Origin: Polyangiaceae bacterium
GTDB lineage: Bacteria; Myxococcota_A; Polyangia; Polyangiales; Polyangiaceae
DNA length: 37,522 nt
Direction of reading: 5' to 3'
NCBI GenBank assembly: GCA_029261965.1
Contig: JAJDAH010000253.1
Location: 1 to 37,522 of the forward strand
The position numbers and the translations under genes are program-made. This document shows, in pieces, positions 1-7,933 of this stretch; position 1 is the stretch's first letter; every line of letters starts with the position of its first letter. Below the pieces are notes generated by a model. That model did not search any database. It was not told where the DNA came from and was given only the letters and a program-made list of their open reading frames with translations.

Positions 1-8
1 CCATTGTC

Positions 9-926
9 ATGGACGAGGTCTACGATCGAGCCATCGAGCAGCAACTCCCCGGCGAAAGACACCCGGTCGATCCGAGCGGAGCGGGCACTGGCGCGCAGGT
101 CGCTAACGTGAAGCCGTTCGATCGGAAGTTCGGCGCCGACCTCATTGCGGGCTTACCGCGGGCTCCAGCGGTCTACCTCTTCAAGGACGCGGAGGGTGTC
201 GTCATCTATGTCGGCAAGGCCAAGGACATCCGCCGTCGCCTTTCCGACTATCGCAACGCATCTCGGCGCAAGGCCCATCGAAAGATGCGGCGCCTCGTCC
301 GCGAGGCGTCCAAGCTCGAGGTGCGCCCAGTGCCGAGCGAGAAGAAGGCGCTCGCGCTCGAGAACGAGCTCATTCGCACGCTCGAGCCGCGTCACAACAT
401 TCAGGGGGCGTATTGGTTTCTGTACCCCGCCATCGGTGTCGTCCGCACGCGCCTGCGGACGATGTTCTGCTTCACCACCCGCGTCGAGGAGTTCGAGCAA
501 TTCGGCTTTCGCTGGTACGGCGTGTTCCGCTCGCGGCCCCGCGCCAAGGAAGCGTTCGACATGCTCACTGACCTGCTCGTGCTGCTCGGGCACCGCGAGC
601 GCGTGGCTTCGCTCGGCACGCCATCCATCCGAGGCTCACGCGTCGTTGGCATCCGCCAGCTCGATGCGCGCGTCGTCACCGCGACGGAGCAATTCCTGTC
701 GGGCAAACCGGGGGACGGGCTCGGCGCGGTGTCGCGCGCACTGCTCGACAAACCGCGCGCTCGCCGCGACGCGCGCGAAGTTCAAGCACAGCTACGTAGT
801 CTCGCTACGTTTCACCGAAGCGACCTTGCGCCCCTACATGCCGCTCTGCAACAGGCACGGCGTGCCGGGAGCTTCGTGTCGCAAGAAGAGCGGGACTTGT
901 TGTTCATCCGGGTTGGGCCGAAGTGA
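9..926 (+). CDS. GIY-YIG nuclease, UvrC N-terminal/Cho-like
   Basis: Predicted structure-related endonuclease of 305 residues. The GIY-YIG core is visible as PAVYLF at about residues 53-58, followed by VIYVGKA at about 65-71, then a basic RRRL segment and ALENELIRTLEPRHNI at about 115-130, which holds the metal-binding Glu and the Asn typical of UvrC N-domains. The length resembles the Cho excinuclease homologue (about 295 residues) rather than full UvrC (about 600); no UVR or RNase H-like domain follows. In UvrC/Cho this domain makes the incision 3' of a lesion, so a DNA-repair role is inferred. The ATG at 9 is the first start in the window, but the next 33 residues are low in family-like character, and a GTG at 108 would start just before the domain. 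The true start may even lie upstream of the window. Confidence 0.8.
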   Translation: MDEVYDRAIEQQLPGERHPVDPSGAGTGAQVANVKPFDRKFGADLIAGLPRAPAVYLFKDAEGVVIYVGKAKDIRRRLSDYRNASRRKAHRKMRRLVREASKLEVRPVPSEKKALALENELIRTLEPRHNIQGAYWFLYPAIGVVRTRLRTMFCFTTRVEEFEQFGFRWYGVFRSRPRAKEAFDMLTDLLVLLGHRERVASLGTPSIRGSRVVGIRQLDARVVTATEQFLSGKPGDGLGAVSRALLDKPRARRDAREVQAQLRSLATFHRSDLAPLHAALQQARRAGSFVSQEERDLLFIRVGPK

Positions 927-987
927 CGGGGAGAGCACGCGTAGTCGCGAAAGGACTGCGAGACCCAAAGATGTTATCGTGATCCGC

Positions 988-1506
988 GTGGACACGAACT
1001 TCGAGCTCACGACCAACACCGGCGAGCCGCTTCGGTTGAACGACACGCTCGAAAAAAACGCGGCCACCTTGCTTCTGCCGTATCGAGGTCGATGGTGACC
1101 GTATTGCGTGGGCTCCTGGAAGGGGCTCCAGAAACGGCGTGCTGCCTTCGAAGAGCTTGACGCGACCATCTATGGTGTCGCGGCCGACACACCCGAGCAG
1201 ACTCAGGCGCTACGCGACGAGCACGACATTCCCTTCACGATGATGTCGGACCCTGCGCTCGTTTGCCGGGAAAAGCTCGACGCGCCCATCAGCAGCCCCA
1301 AGTGCTTCTACACGGCGCTGCCGCTTCACCCCGAGCTTCGAGCGTACCCGGAGAAGGCGTTCCTGCAGCCGGCGCTCTTCATCTGGAAAGGCACGCGCCT
1401 GGTTTACGAGTGGCGTCACACCGAGACGCTGCTGAACCTGTTCGGAGCGCGCGGCCGTCCCACAGGAGTAGAGATACTGCAGATTGCCCGCGAGCATTTG
1501 CGTTGA
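988..1506 (+). CDS. Candidate selenoprotein: peroxiredoxin-like UxxC thiol oxidoreductase (TGA read as Sec)
   Basis: AhpC/TSA-type thioredoxin-fold protein, 172 residues if the TGA at 1096-1098 is read through. Reading through gives YRGRW-U-PYC, matching the YRGxWCPYC active site of peroxiredoxin-like families with selenocysteine (residue 37) in place of the first catalytic Cys; the second Cys is residue 40. Family character continues on both sides in the same frame: FELTTNTGEPLRLNDTL before it and ATIYGVAADT, FTMMSDP and QPALFIWKG after it. A hairpin fitting a bacterial SECIS follows the TGA. The GTG at 988 is preferred because TATCGT (975-980) sits 7 nt upstream as a possible -10 box of a leaderless mRNA; GTG 979 is the alternative. 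Without recoding only the 132-residue tail from GTG 1108 would be called. The remaining alternative is a pseudogene carrying a single nonsense mutation. Expected role: reduction of peroxides or disulfides in the cytoplasm. Confidence 0.78.
1096..1128 (+). promoter_or_regulatory. Sec UGA codon and bSECIS-like hairpin
   Basis: UGA lies at 1096-1098. A 7-bp stem pairs GGGCTCC (1110-1116) with GGGGCTC (1122-1128), including two G-U pairs, around the loop TGGAA (1117-1121). The loop has G at its second position, about 20 nt after the UGA. Bacterial SECIS elements read by SelB typically show a G among the first two loop bases, 16-37 nt from the UGA, so geometry and loop both fit. A competing hairpin, CTGG/CCAG (1116-1119 with 1128-1131), is also possible. 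Confidence 0.6.
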
Positions 1507-1585
1507 GTGGTTCTTCATCGTGCTGAGCATTCATGGACTGTCGGAATGACGCTCGCGTCGCGAGACGACTCGCGCCTCGGTCCGT

Positions 1586-2932
1586 TCAGGGGCACCCCGG
1601 TCGCGCCGGCCTGACTTCTGACTGACCCGGCCGAACCTGCGCTGCCTCGAACGCGATTCCAGCGCTCAGGGCGTCGCAAGCTCGTTCGTCGTCGGTGGTG
1701 CCGTCTCCCAAGACGTCCGCGTTCGCTCGAACGAAGTTCTCTAGACCGGCGTACAAAGGATTCGTCGGACAAAAGCCCACCGCTCTAAACGAATCGAGGA
1801 TGTCGTCGCTGAGGATCCGACCCGCCAACAAACCGTCGCGGACGAGCCACGTTCCGTCACGCCCGCGAGAAATCTCCCCCGTGTAGACTGCTTCGTCGGC
1901 GAAGGTCAGATCGAAACCCGGAAAGGGGTCGTCTTCTCCCGCGAATCCGAGCCTGGAGCCCCGAGGTAGTCGTGCGGCGAGATAGCCCTGGCGAACATAG
2001 GCGTCCGCGTCGGCGATCGTCGAATCCGGAAGCTGACCAGCCTCGGAAATGGGCGCGGTCAGCTCATTGGCCGAGATCCTCCACGGCGTCGAGGTGAGCC
2101 AGCGAGGGAACGTGTTTGCAAATTCCGCGAGCGGGCACGTCCACGGACTCGGAGTCTCCGTGCCCGGACTGATGTAGAAGTCGACCCGAACGCGGTCGTC
2201 GTCGGCCATGCCGTTGTAGCCTGTGACCTTCGTGATGATCGTGAACGCGCCGTTCCAGAGCAGGCAGTTGAGGTCGGTTTCGTTCACCCCGAGTGTCGTC
2301 GACAGGTCGGGCACCGCCGCGGCCAGCTCGAATAGCCGCCCGAAAGTATTGTCCCGACAAAGCTCGCCATCGAATGGGAGCTCTGCCGATCCGGAGCGAC
2401 ACGACGTTCGTGTTTCGCTCGCACAGGTGATGGAATTGGTGCAGACACCGTCGAGGTCCAATCCCAATTGCTGCCACTCGTCGGTCCCATTGCCGTTCGC
2501 GTCGAGCGCGCCGAGTCGCACGCTGGTCAACCCCAGATAAATGGGCGGCTGTTCGACGTCCATTCCCTGCTTTGGACGCATCTCCGGCGTCGGCACACCC
2601 GCCGTGTCACACCCTGAAGGAGACTGTCCGGACCACCAACACACGCCGGCGCCACAATCCGCCCCCGCGTTGCCGACACCGGCGTTGCCCCCGGCGCCAA
2701 CCCCGCCGCTACCTCCCGCGGCCGCCCCAAGACCTCCCGTTCCACAATCGCACGGCCCCAACGCACTGCCGTCCGGCAAACAGGCTTGCGCACCTTCGCA
2801 CGCGCCCGGCCCGAGGCACGCCCGCGTCATGCCAGGTCTACAAGTCTTGCCGGATGAACAACTCGGAAGAAGCGCCGCGAGCGTGAGGACGGCACTACAC
2901 ACCAAAGCGCCACTGAGGATCGCACCCCGCAT
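1586..2932 (-). CDS. Large predicted lipoprotein, function unknown
   Basis: 448 residues with a lipoprotein signal peptide; the hydrophobic core ends in LLPSC with the lipidated Cys at 25. A short Cys-rich segment follows (about 30-65: TCRPGMTRACLGPGACEGAQACL), resembling the repeated Cys motif of Polyangiales surface lipoproteins, then a Gly/Ala-rich linker (about 65-90). The remaining 350 residues form an acidic globular part with scattered Cys (for example at DLDGVCTNSITCASETRTSC) that I do not recognise. On the minus strand TATCAT (2942-2947) lies 9 nt before the ATG and no Shine-Dalgarno is visible. It is convergent with the selenoprotein gene. It is probably outer-membrane or surface exposed. 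Confidence 0.8.
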   Translation of the reverse strand: MRGAILSGALVCSAVLTLAALLPSCSSGKTCRPGMTRACLGPGACEGAQACLPDGSALGPCDCGTGGLGAAAGGSGGVGAGGNAGVGNAGADCGAGVCWWSGQSPSGCDTAGVPTPEMRPKQGMDVEQPPIYLGLTSVRLGALDANGNGTDEWQQLGLDLDGVCTNSITCASETRTSCRSGSAELPFDGELCRDNTFGRLFELAAAVPDLSTTLGVNETDLNCLLWNGAFTIITKVTGYNGMADDDRVRVDFYISPGTETPSPWTCPLAEFANTFPRWLTSTPWRISANELTAPISEAGQLPDSTIADADAYVRQGYLAARLPRGSRLGFAGEDDPFPGFDLTFADEAVYTGEISRGRDGTWLVRDGLLAGRILSDDILDSFRAVGFCPTNPLYAGLENFVRANADVLGDGTTDDERACDALSAGIAFEAAQVRPGQSEVRPARPGCP

Positions 2933-3130
2933 CTAGTCCCGATGATACCAGTTACGCGGACTGCCATCGACTACGAGTGGGTGAGGCGGAAGCATGACCG
3001 TCCCCGGGGACAGTCGCGGTACCGCGCTTCGCGGCCAGCATGCCAACCCGGCAGAGCTGCAGGCTGGAGATGCAAGCTTCGCTGCGGCGATCTGCCCCGG
3101 TCGGTCCCAAGTGGAAGGAAGAAAGGAGTG

Positions 3131-4117
3131 ATGAACATGACATCCGATCCGACCGACTCCGTTCCGACGACCGCGAGCGACGTGTCGTTGCTCGCCCCTG
3201 ACGGTGTTTCCCTGACCGGGAGGCTGTTCGAACCGCTGGGGCCCGCTCGTGGAACGCTTTTGATCCACTCGGCGACGGCCGTGCCGCAGACCTTCTACGC
3301 GCCCTTCGCCAAGCACGCTGCCGCACGGGGGTTCCGTGTCCTCACCTACGACTACCGAGGCATCGGTCGGTCGCGCCCGGCGTCGCTGCGCGGGTTTCGC
3401 GCCACCATGAGCGATTGGGCATTGCTCGATGCGCGCACGGCGCTCGAGTTCGTCAAGAACGAAATCGAACCGGGTCCGGTGGCCGCCATCGGACACAGCT
3501 TCGGAGCGCAGCTCGTCGGGCTCGTGGATGAGATGCGGAACGTCGATGCTGCCGTGTTCGTCGCGGGCCAGCTCGGTTGGTATGGCCATTGGCCTTGGGC
3601 CCAGCGCCTCACGCTCAGTGCCCTCTGGTCCGCCGTGCCGAGCATCACCCGAACTTTCGGCCATCTACCTGGGTGGACGGGACTCGGCGTCGATCTTCCC
3701 GCCGGAGTGGCGAACGAATGGGCGAGTTGGTGCCGGCACCCGCGCTACTTGATGCGCGACTACGAACACGCGCGCGAACGCTACGGTCGTTTCGACGTTC
3801 CTCTTCTCTCGTACGCGATGAGCGACGACTTCTTCGCCCCGGAGTCTGCCGTTTCCGCCCTACTCGAGCTGCTGCCCCGCGATCGTCAGAACGTGCGTCG
3901 GGTCAGTCCGCGTGACTTCGGCGGGCAAGCTATCGGGCATTTCGGACTGTTTCGGCGCGCCTATCGCGATTCGCTTTGGCAGGAGCTGCTCGGATTCGTC
4001 GAGGATACTTTCGAATCGAGAGAACCCACCGCTCCGGTGGAGCGGCTACGGGCGGCGGCAGATCCCCTCGTGACGGCGGAGGAGATCCTGAGCGATCTCA
4101 GCTACGGCCGCGTTTGA
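3131..4117 (+). CDS. Alpha/beta hydrolase
   Basis: 328 residues. The nucleophile elbow GHSFGA places the catalytic Ser at 123, HSA at 46-48 is the oxyanion-hole region, and the TYDYRGIGRS strand-turn at about 72-81 is typical of COG4757-like predicted hydrolases. GHFGLF near residue 280 probably supplies the catalytic His. There is no signal peptide, so it is likely cytoplasmic; the substrate is unknown. The start at ATG 3131 is supported by AAAGGAG at 3122-3128; the frame is open back to 2942 but that extension has no ribosome site. The 3' end overlaps by 20 bp the reading frame of a convergent LysR remnant. Confidence 0.85.
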   Translation: MNMTSDPTDSVPTTASDVSLLAPDGVSLTGRLFEPLGPARGTLLIHSATAVPQTFYAPFAKHAAARGFRVLTYDYRGIGRSRPASLRGFRATMSDWALLDARTALEFVKNEIEPGPVAAIGHSFGAQLVGLVDEMRNVDAAVFVAGQLGWYGHWPWAQRLTLSALWSAVPSITRTFGHLPGWTGLGVDLPAGVANEWASWCRHPRYLMRDYEHARERYGRFDVPLLSYAMSDDFFAPESAVSALLELLPRDRQNVRRVSPRDFGGQAIGHFGLFRRAYRDSLWQELLGFVEDTFESREPTAPVERLRAAADPLVTAEEILSDLSYGRV

Positions 4118-4306
4118 CGCGTGGCCGATCGGCCGCGGGCTCGAGGAGAAAATCCCAAACCACTCGCACCCGGGGCACGCTGCGAAGGGCGCGACGCGTG
4201 ACCATGTAGAGGTCGTCCTCGGGCCACTTTGCAGCGGCCGCGCGCAAGGTCCTGTCGAGCTTCACGGGCACGAGCCCGTAGTGTTCCACGCTGCGGACAG
4301 GCACTA
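4098..4306 (-). pseudogene. 3' fragment of a LysR-type regulator
   Basis: Minus-strand translation gives a C-terminal LysR effector-domain tail: about 60 residues ending in KWPEDDLYMVTRRALRSVPR and then VRVVWDFLLEPA, the usual closing strand and helix of this family (PF03466). The N-terminal HTH and most of the effector domain (about 240 residues) are missing. The frame runs on to 4352, but family resemblance stops near 4306, exactly where an opposing DUF1772 fragment begins. I infer a deletion remnant; it is unlikely to be functional. Confidence 0.5.
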
Positions 4307-4321
4307 GACTAGAGCGACGCT

Positions 4322-4453
4322 GTGGATCCCGACACCGAGACCGCGCGAACACTTTGGGCTCGCTACCTCAGCGGTTGGACCGCGTTCAATCACTTGCGAA
4401 CGGCCGCAGCGCTGGCTGCGGCAGCGCTCCTGACAGTCTCCGTTTTCCTCTGA
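4322..4453 (+). pseudogene. 3' fragment of a DUF1772 (anthrone-oxygenase-like) gene
   Basis: A 43-codon frame from GTG 4322 to TGA 4451-4453 encodes LWARYLSGWTAFNHLRTAAA followed by a short hydrophobic helix and the stop. This is the conserved C-terminal end of DUF1772 membrane proteins (a W..WN..RT motif before the last transmembrane helix), which are normally about 150 residues. An in-frame TAG at 4310-4312 closes the frame upstream, so the first two thirds are gone. It lies head to head with the LysR fragment, as expected if one deletion removed the 5' halves of a divergent regulator/target pair. Confidence 0.5.
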
Positions 4454-4520
4454 AGATGGTGACGGGCAATGAGCCACACGCACCCTTGTGCCCGCCGGCA
4501 AACCATGAAACCTACAATTC

Positions 4521-5885
4521 ATGGCAAGCAAGATCGACATAGACACTTCTCCGCAGGCGCGGGCCGCGGCGTCGGAGGACTGGGGGAATTTCGTACATGT
4601 GCCGCCACATGGCGTCGTTCGTCCGGTGTCGGCTCAGGACGTCGCCGCGGCGCTAGAGGTTGCGCGCAGCTGGCCGGGTGGACCCATCCCAGTGGCCGTA
4701 CGGGGGAGTGGCCACGCGCTTTGGGGTCAATGCCAGGTGGTCGACCGGCTTCAGGGACTCGTGCTCGACATGTCTTCGCTCCCCAAGACTCTGGAGGTCG
4801 ACGAGGCCGCGTCCTCGGTGGTGGTCTCGCCGAACATGTTCATTCGCGACGTGATTTCTGCTCTCGAGTGGAAGCACTGGCGGCAGCTCCCATCCGCCCC
4901 CGCCTTCTACAGTGTGTCGGAGCTCACCGTCGGGGGACTGCTCACTTCCGGCGGGCTCGGGTCGTGGTCAGTCAGGGCCGGTCCGGTCTGTGCCCACGTG
5001 TTGGCGCTGGAGGTCGTGACTGGAAGCGGCGCGATCAAGAACGTGCGGGTCGATGACCCCGGACCAGACGGCGACCTGGCACGGGCCATTCTCGGTGGTT
5101 ATGGCCAATATGCCGTCATCACGAAGGTCGAGCTGAAGACGATTCCGAAGTTCACGTTCCCATGGTTCGGCCTGCACTTCGAGAGCGACCCGGTGAAGTT
5201 CATGGAGAGGGCGGACGAGCTCGCCAATGGTTCACGCGTGCAGCACATGATCGGGCTCATCGCCCATGTGGCCGGCAAGTGGCGCTATGCCTGGGAGGTC
5301 ACTTCATACTTCGACAGCAAGTCCGAAATGGAGGGAGCCCGCGAAGAGGCTCGCAAGGCCGCCAGTTTTTCTGGTCTCGACGCGCCCGTAGGACCGCAGT
5401 TTGCCCCCCACACCAACGGTAAGGACGCGCCGCGCAAAAAATACGAATACTGGCTGAATACCCTCCTGCCGAGCGCCGCCGCCACCGGTGAGCTCCTGAA
5501 AGAAATCTTCGTTCCTGCAAACGAGGGCATCTTGAAGGAGACGTCGCCCGTCTACATCGTGTTGCCGATGGCGCGGTCCGCATTCGATGGTGTGCCCATG
5601 TTCACTCTGCCGGATCTGCGTCCCAACGAGCCAAGTGACTACTCGTACTACGTCGGATTCTTCTCCGGAGCCGACGATAGGGAAGGCGCGCAACAGCTCG
5701 AGGACTTTCTCGGCAAGGTGGCTTGGCCGGCATCGAAGGCCGTCGGTGGAAATCTGTACGACGTCGGATCGGTCGTGCTCGATTGGCCCGCGCACTACGG
5801 CGCCAAGTGGACGAAGGTGCAAGAACTCAAGAAGAGGTTCGACCCGCACAACATGCTGGGGCGCGGCTATCGAATGCCCTTCTAG
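4521..5885 (+). CDS. FAD-dependent oxidoreductase, cytokinin-dehydrogenase-like (VAO family)
   Basis: 454 residues. The N-terminal PCMH-type FAD domain shows GVVRPVSAQDVAAAL at 31-45, then RGSGHALWGQ at 61-70, where His65 aligns with the His that covalently binds FAD in plant cytokinin dehydrogenases and related oxidases. SELTVGGLLTSGGLG (about 134-148) is the second FAD-binding loop and VLALEVVTGSG the usual following strand. The C-terminus ends in FDPHNMLGRGYRMPF, the closing motif of this family. No signal peptide is visible, whereas plant enzymes are mostly secreted. The substrate is not predictable from sequence; amine, alcohol or sugar oxidation are all possible. It stands alone, downstream of the LysR/DUF1772 scar, with no obvious ribosome-binding site. 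Confidence 0.8.
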   Translation: MASKIDIDTSPQARAAASEDWGNFVHVPPHGVVRPVSAQDVAAALEVARSWPGGPIPVAVRGSGHALWGQCQVVDRLQGLVLDMSSLPKTLEVDEAASSVVVSPNMFIRDVISALEWKHWRQLPSAPAFYSVSELTVGGLLTSGGLGSWSVRAGPVCAHVLALEVVTGSGAIKNVRVDDPGPDGDLARAILGGYGQYAVITKVELKTIPKFTFPWFGLHFESDPVKFMERADELANGSRVQHMIGLIAHVAGKWRYAWEVTSYFDSKSEMEGAREEARKAASFSGLDAPVGPQFAPHTNGKDAPRKKYEYWLNTLLPSAAATGELLKEIFVPANEGILKETSPVYIVLPMARSAFDGVPMFTLPDLRPNEPSDYSYYVGFFSGADDREGAQQLEDFLGKVAWPASKAVGGNLYDVGSVVLDWPAHYGAKWTKVQELKKRFDPHNMLGRGYRMPF

Positions 5886-5955
5886 ATTCGTGCGCGCCTG
5901 GTAGTGCACACCGGCGGAGTTCGCCTCTCTTCGGAAAATTTCTGTAGGATGCCCT

Positions 5956-6957
5956 GTGAGCAACGCGCATCCTCGGCATGAACGGTCGGCAGCCTTCCCG
6001 CCATCAGGGGGGCGCGTCACGCGAAGGCGCTTGGCGTTGGCGATGGTCCTCCCCGTCGCGCTTGCTCTTGCTTGCGGAGGCTCGGGCTCTGGGGACGCGG
6101 CCGGTTCGACGGGCGGCGGTGCTGGCTCTACGAACAGCGGCGGCTCCGCAGGCAGCGGCGGCTCGCCGAGCACCGGCGGTTCGACCGGAAGCGGTGGTTC
6201 GAGCGCCGGAGGGGGTGCCGGCGTCGCAGGAGGCACCGGAGGCAGCGCGGGCACCGGAGGTAGCGCGGGCACCGGAGGCAGTGCGGGTTCGACTGGCGGA
6301 GCCGGCGGCGTTGGCGCGGCGGGACCGGGCTCGTCGTCGCTCTTCGAGGAGGTCGGCGGTCTCGTCGCGGTCGAAGCCGAGCACTTCAGCGCCAACGACG
6401 AGCAGGGTGCGCCGCGCGCTTGGTACCTGTGGGCCCCGGGCCTCGACCCCATGGTGATGCCGGATCCGGACGGCGATCACACGACTGGGGCGAGCGCTCA
6501 GCGCTATCTCGAAGGGCTGCCCGACACGCGCGTGACCGACAGCGACCCGATTCAGAACGGCGTCAGCATCTATAACACTGCGGGAGCCGGTCCGAAGCTC
6601 AGCTATCGCGTGCACTTCAACACGCCCGGCACCTACTACGTTTGGGTTCGCGCCTACTCGACCGGCGGAGAAGACAACGGCATCCACGTGGGCATCGACG
6701 GGAGCTTCCCGACCTCCGGCGAGCGCCTACAGTTTTGCAGCGGCAAGAACATGTGGACGTGGTCGAGTGCTCAGCGCGATTCGGGAGGAACGGCGTGCGG
6801 TCAACCGACCACGATCACCATCGACGTCCCGAGCGCCGGGGAGCACACCATCGAATTCGCAATGCGCGAGGACGGGTTCGAGTTCGACAAGTGGATCATG
6901 GCGCAGGACAGCGGTTTCGCGCCGAACGGCGCCGGTCCTGACGAACGCACGCGGTGA
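5956..6957 (+). CDS. Lipoprotein with C-terminal carbohydrate-binding-like domain
   Basis: 333 residues from GTG. A long basic n-region (TRRRLALAM) and hydrophobic core end in ALAC, with the lipid Cys at 40. Residues about 41-125 are a Gly/Ser/Thr/Ala linker with near-perfect GGSAGT repeats. From about 130 a globular domain begins with LVAVEAEHFS and contains FNTPGTYYVWVRAYS, NGIHVGIDG and FEFDKWIMAQD; this strand order is typical of galactose-binding-fold modules such as CBM6/CBM35 or the C-terminal domain of GH115 enzymes. No catalytic domain is present, so a surface-displayed sugar- or matrix-binding role is inferred. TAGGAT (5945-5950) is 5 nt before the GTG, with no Shine-Dalgarno. Confidence 0.8.
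   Translation: MSNAHPRHERSAAFPPSGGRVTRRRLALAMVLPVALALACGGSGSGDAAGSTGGGAGSTNSGGSAGSGGSPSTGGSTGSGGSSAGGGAGVAGGTGGSAGTGGSAGTGGSAGSTGGAGGVGAAGPGSSSLFEEVGGLVAVEAEHFSANDEQGAPRAWYLWAPGLDPMVMPDPDGDHTTGASAQRYLEGLPDTRVTDSDPIQNGVSIYNTAGAGPKLSYRVHFNTPGTYYVWVRAYSTGGEDNGIHVGIDGSFPTSGERLQFCSGKNMWTWSSAQRDSGGTACGQPTTITIDVPSAGEHTIEFAMREDGFEFDKWIMAQDSGFAPNGAGPDERTR
6235..6291 (+). repeat. 18-bp tandem repeats coding the Gly/Ser linker
   Basis: About three copies of an 18-bp unit close to GGAGGCAGCGCGGGCACC, in frame, encoding GGSAGT. Copies differ by single bases. Length changes by slippage would keep the frame and only alter linker length. Confidence 0.75.
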
Positions 6958-6976
6958 CCGGTCCGCCGGATCACGG

Positions 6977-7897
6977 TCATCTCGCTCGAGCTGCAGCGAC
7001 GACGTAAGCCACGAGCAATCCTGGAAGGACGAGAGCCTCCCAAACCAGGAGGTAGGCGGCCAGATTGGTTACGGCTTCGCCTTCCCCGCCGCATCCGCGA
7101 AGCGTCTGGCTCGGCATCACTCCGCTCGAAGCGCCGCCGGAGTCGTACGCTTTCCAGTCGAGCTCCGGTCCATGCTCGCCGCAAAGGAGCCAGGATTGCA
7201 TCTCTTCTACCGCTGGCACGTAGCCGACGAGCCAGGCCACGACGAGTCCCAGGGCCAAGGTGACCAACAGGAGTCGCAAGAAGTGAGCGGCGTGGCTTCG
7301 CATCTCGCGGACCGGTGACGACAGCTCCGCCCGAGCGGCGCGAGCCAGCTCGGGATCGGCGATGGCCGCGGCGAGCGTCACCAGTCGGTCGAGAAGCGTG
7401 GCGTCTCGAATCGGTCGTGCGATCTCGACAGACAAGGATTTTTCTTCAGTCGTCACACTGACGGGCTCACTGAAGGACAGGACCCCCGCGCGCACCTCGG
7501 GGCCAAACCAGGCCGGGCTCGAGCCGTCGGGAGTGAAAACCTCCAGCTCCGCGTCGGCCACGGCGCTTCCGTGGGGAGCCGCCATCAAACCCGGATAGCT
7601 ACCGAGGGGGGGCTGGGTATCGTGCAGTCGCCGAATCACCGCGCGGCTGCCGGTAAAACCCACCGACGCCTTTACCCGGGCGATGTTCATGTCGAGCGTC
7701 ACCATCGCCTTTCCGCGAGGCGCTGAAATGTGCAGAGTGTCCGCGACGAGGTCGTGTTTGCCGCTCCAGCCGCGCCGTTTGAAAAGCTCGACGAACGCTT
7801 TTTCTCGAGCACCGAAAACGCGGTTGATCGCCCAGACGATCAACGCGAGCACGCCCGCCAAGAGCCCGTAGGCGACGAGGTGGCTGAGCCAAGTCAC
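6977..7897 (-). CDS. Predicted membrane protein, function unknown
   Basis: 306 residues from GTG. Predicted helices: about 7-27 (VAYGLLAGVLALIVWAI), about 206-226 (LLLVTLALGLVVAWLVGYV) and about 282-303. Between the first two lies a soluble domain of about 175 residues with strand-like segments and a pair of Asp-rich turns. The loop between helices 2 and 3 carries two Cys (LLCGEHGP and RGCGGEG). I do not recognise the family. On the minus strand TAGAAT (7904-7909) ends 6 nt before the GTG with no Shine-Dalgarno. It is convergent with the carbohydrate-binding lipoprotein (19-bp gap). Confidence 0.75.
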   Translation of the reverse strand: MTWLSHLVAYGLLAGVLALIVWAINRVFGAREKAFVELFKRRGWSGKHDLVADTLHISAPRGKAMVTLDMNIARVKASVGFTGSRAVIRRLHDTQPPLGSYPGLMAAPHGSAVADAELEVFTPDGSSPAWFGPEVRAGVLSFSEPVSVTTEEKSLSVEIARPIRDATLLDRLVTLAAAIADPELARAARAELSSPVREMRSHAAHFLRLLLVTLALGLVVAWLVGYVPAVEEMQSWLLCGEHGPELDWKAYDSGGASSGVMPSQTLRGCGGEGEAVTNLAAYLLVWEALVLPGLLVAYVVAAARAR

Positions 7898-7903
7898 CGC
7901 GAC

Positions 7904-7909
7904 ATTCTA
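7904..7909 (-). promoter_or_regulatory. Putative -10 box, leaderless start
   Basis: TAGAAT on the minus strand matches TATAAT at 5 of 6 positions and ends 6 nt before the GTG at 7897. Transcription would begin at or next to the start codon. Confidence 0.4.
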
Positions 7910-7933
7910 CACGGCCGCCGCTCGTCACTTTTC

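Noticed and set aside
145-1098. Plus-strand frame of 317 codons ending at TGA 1098
   Set aside because: Its first 270 or so codons are the shadow of the GIY-YIG gene. Only the last part, from about 979/988, is real, as the N-terminus of the selenoprotein candidate.
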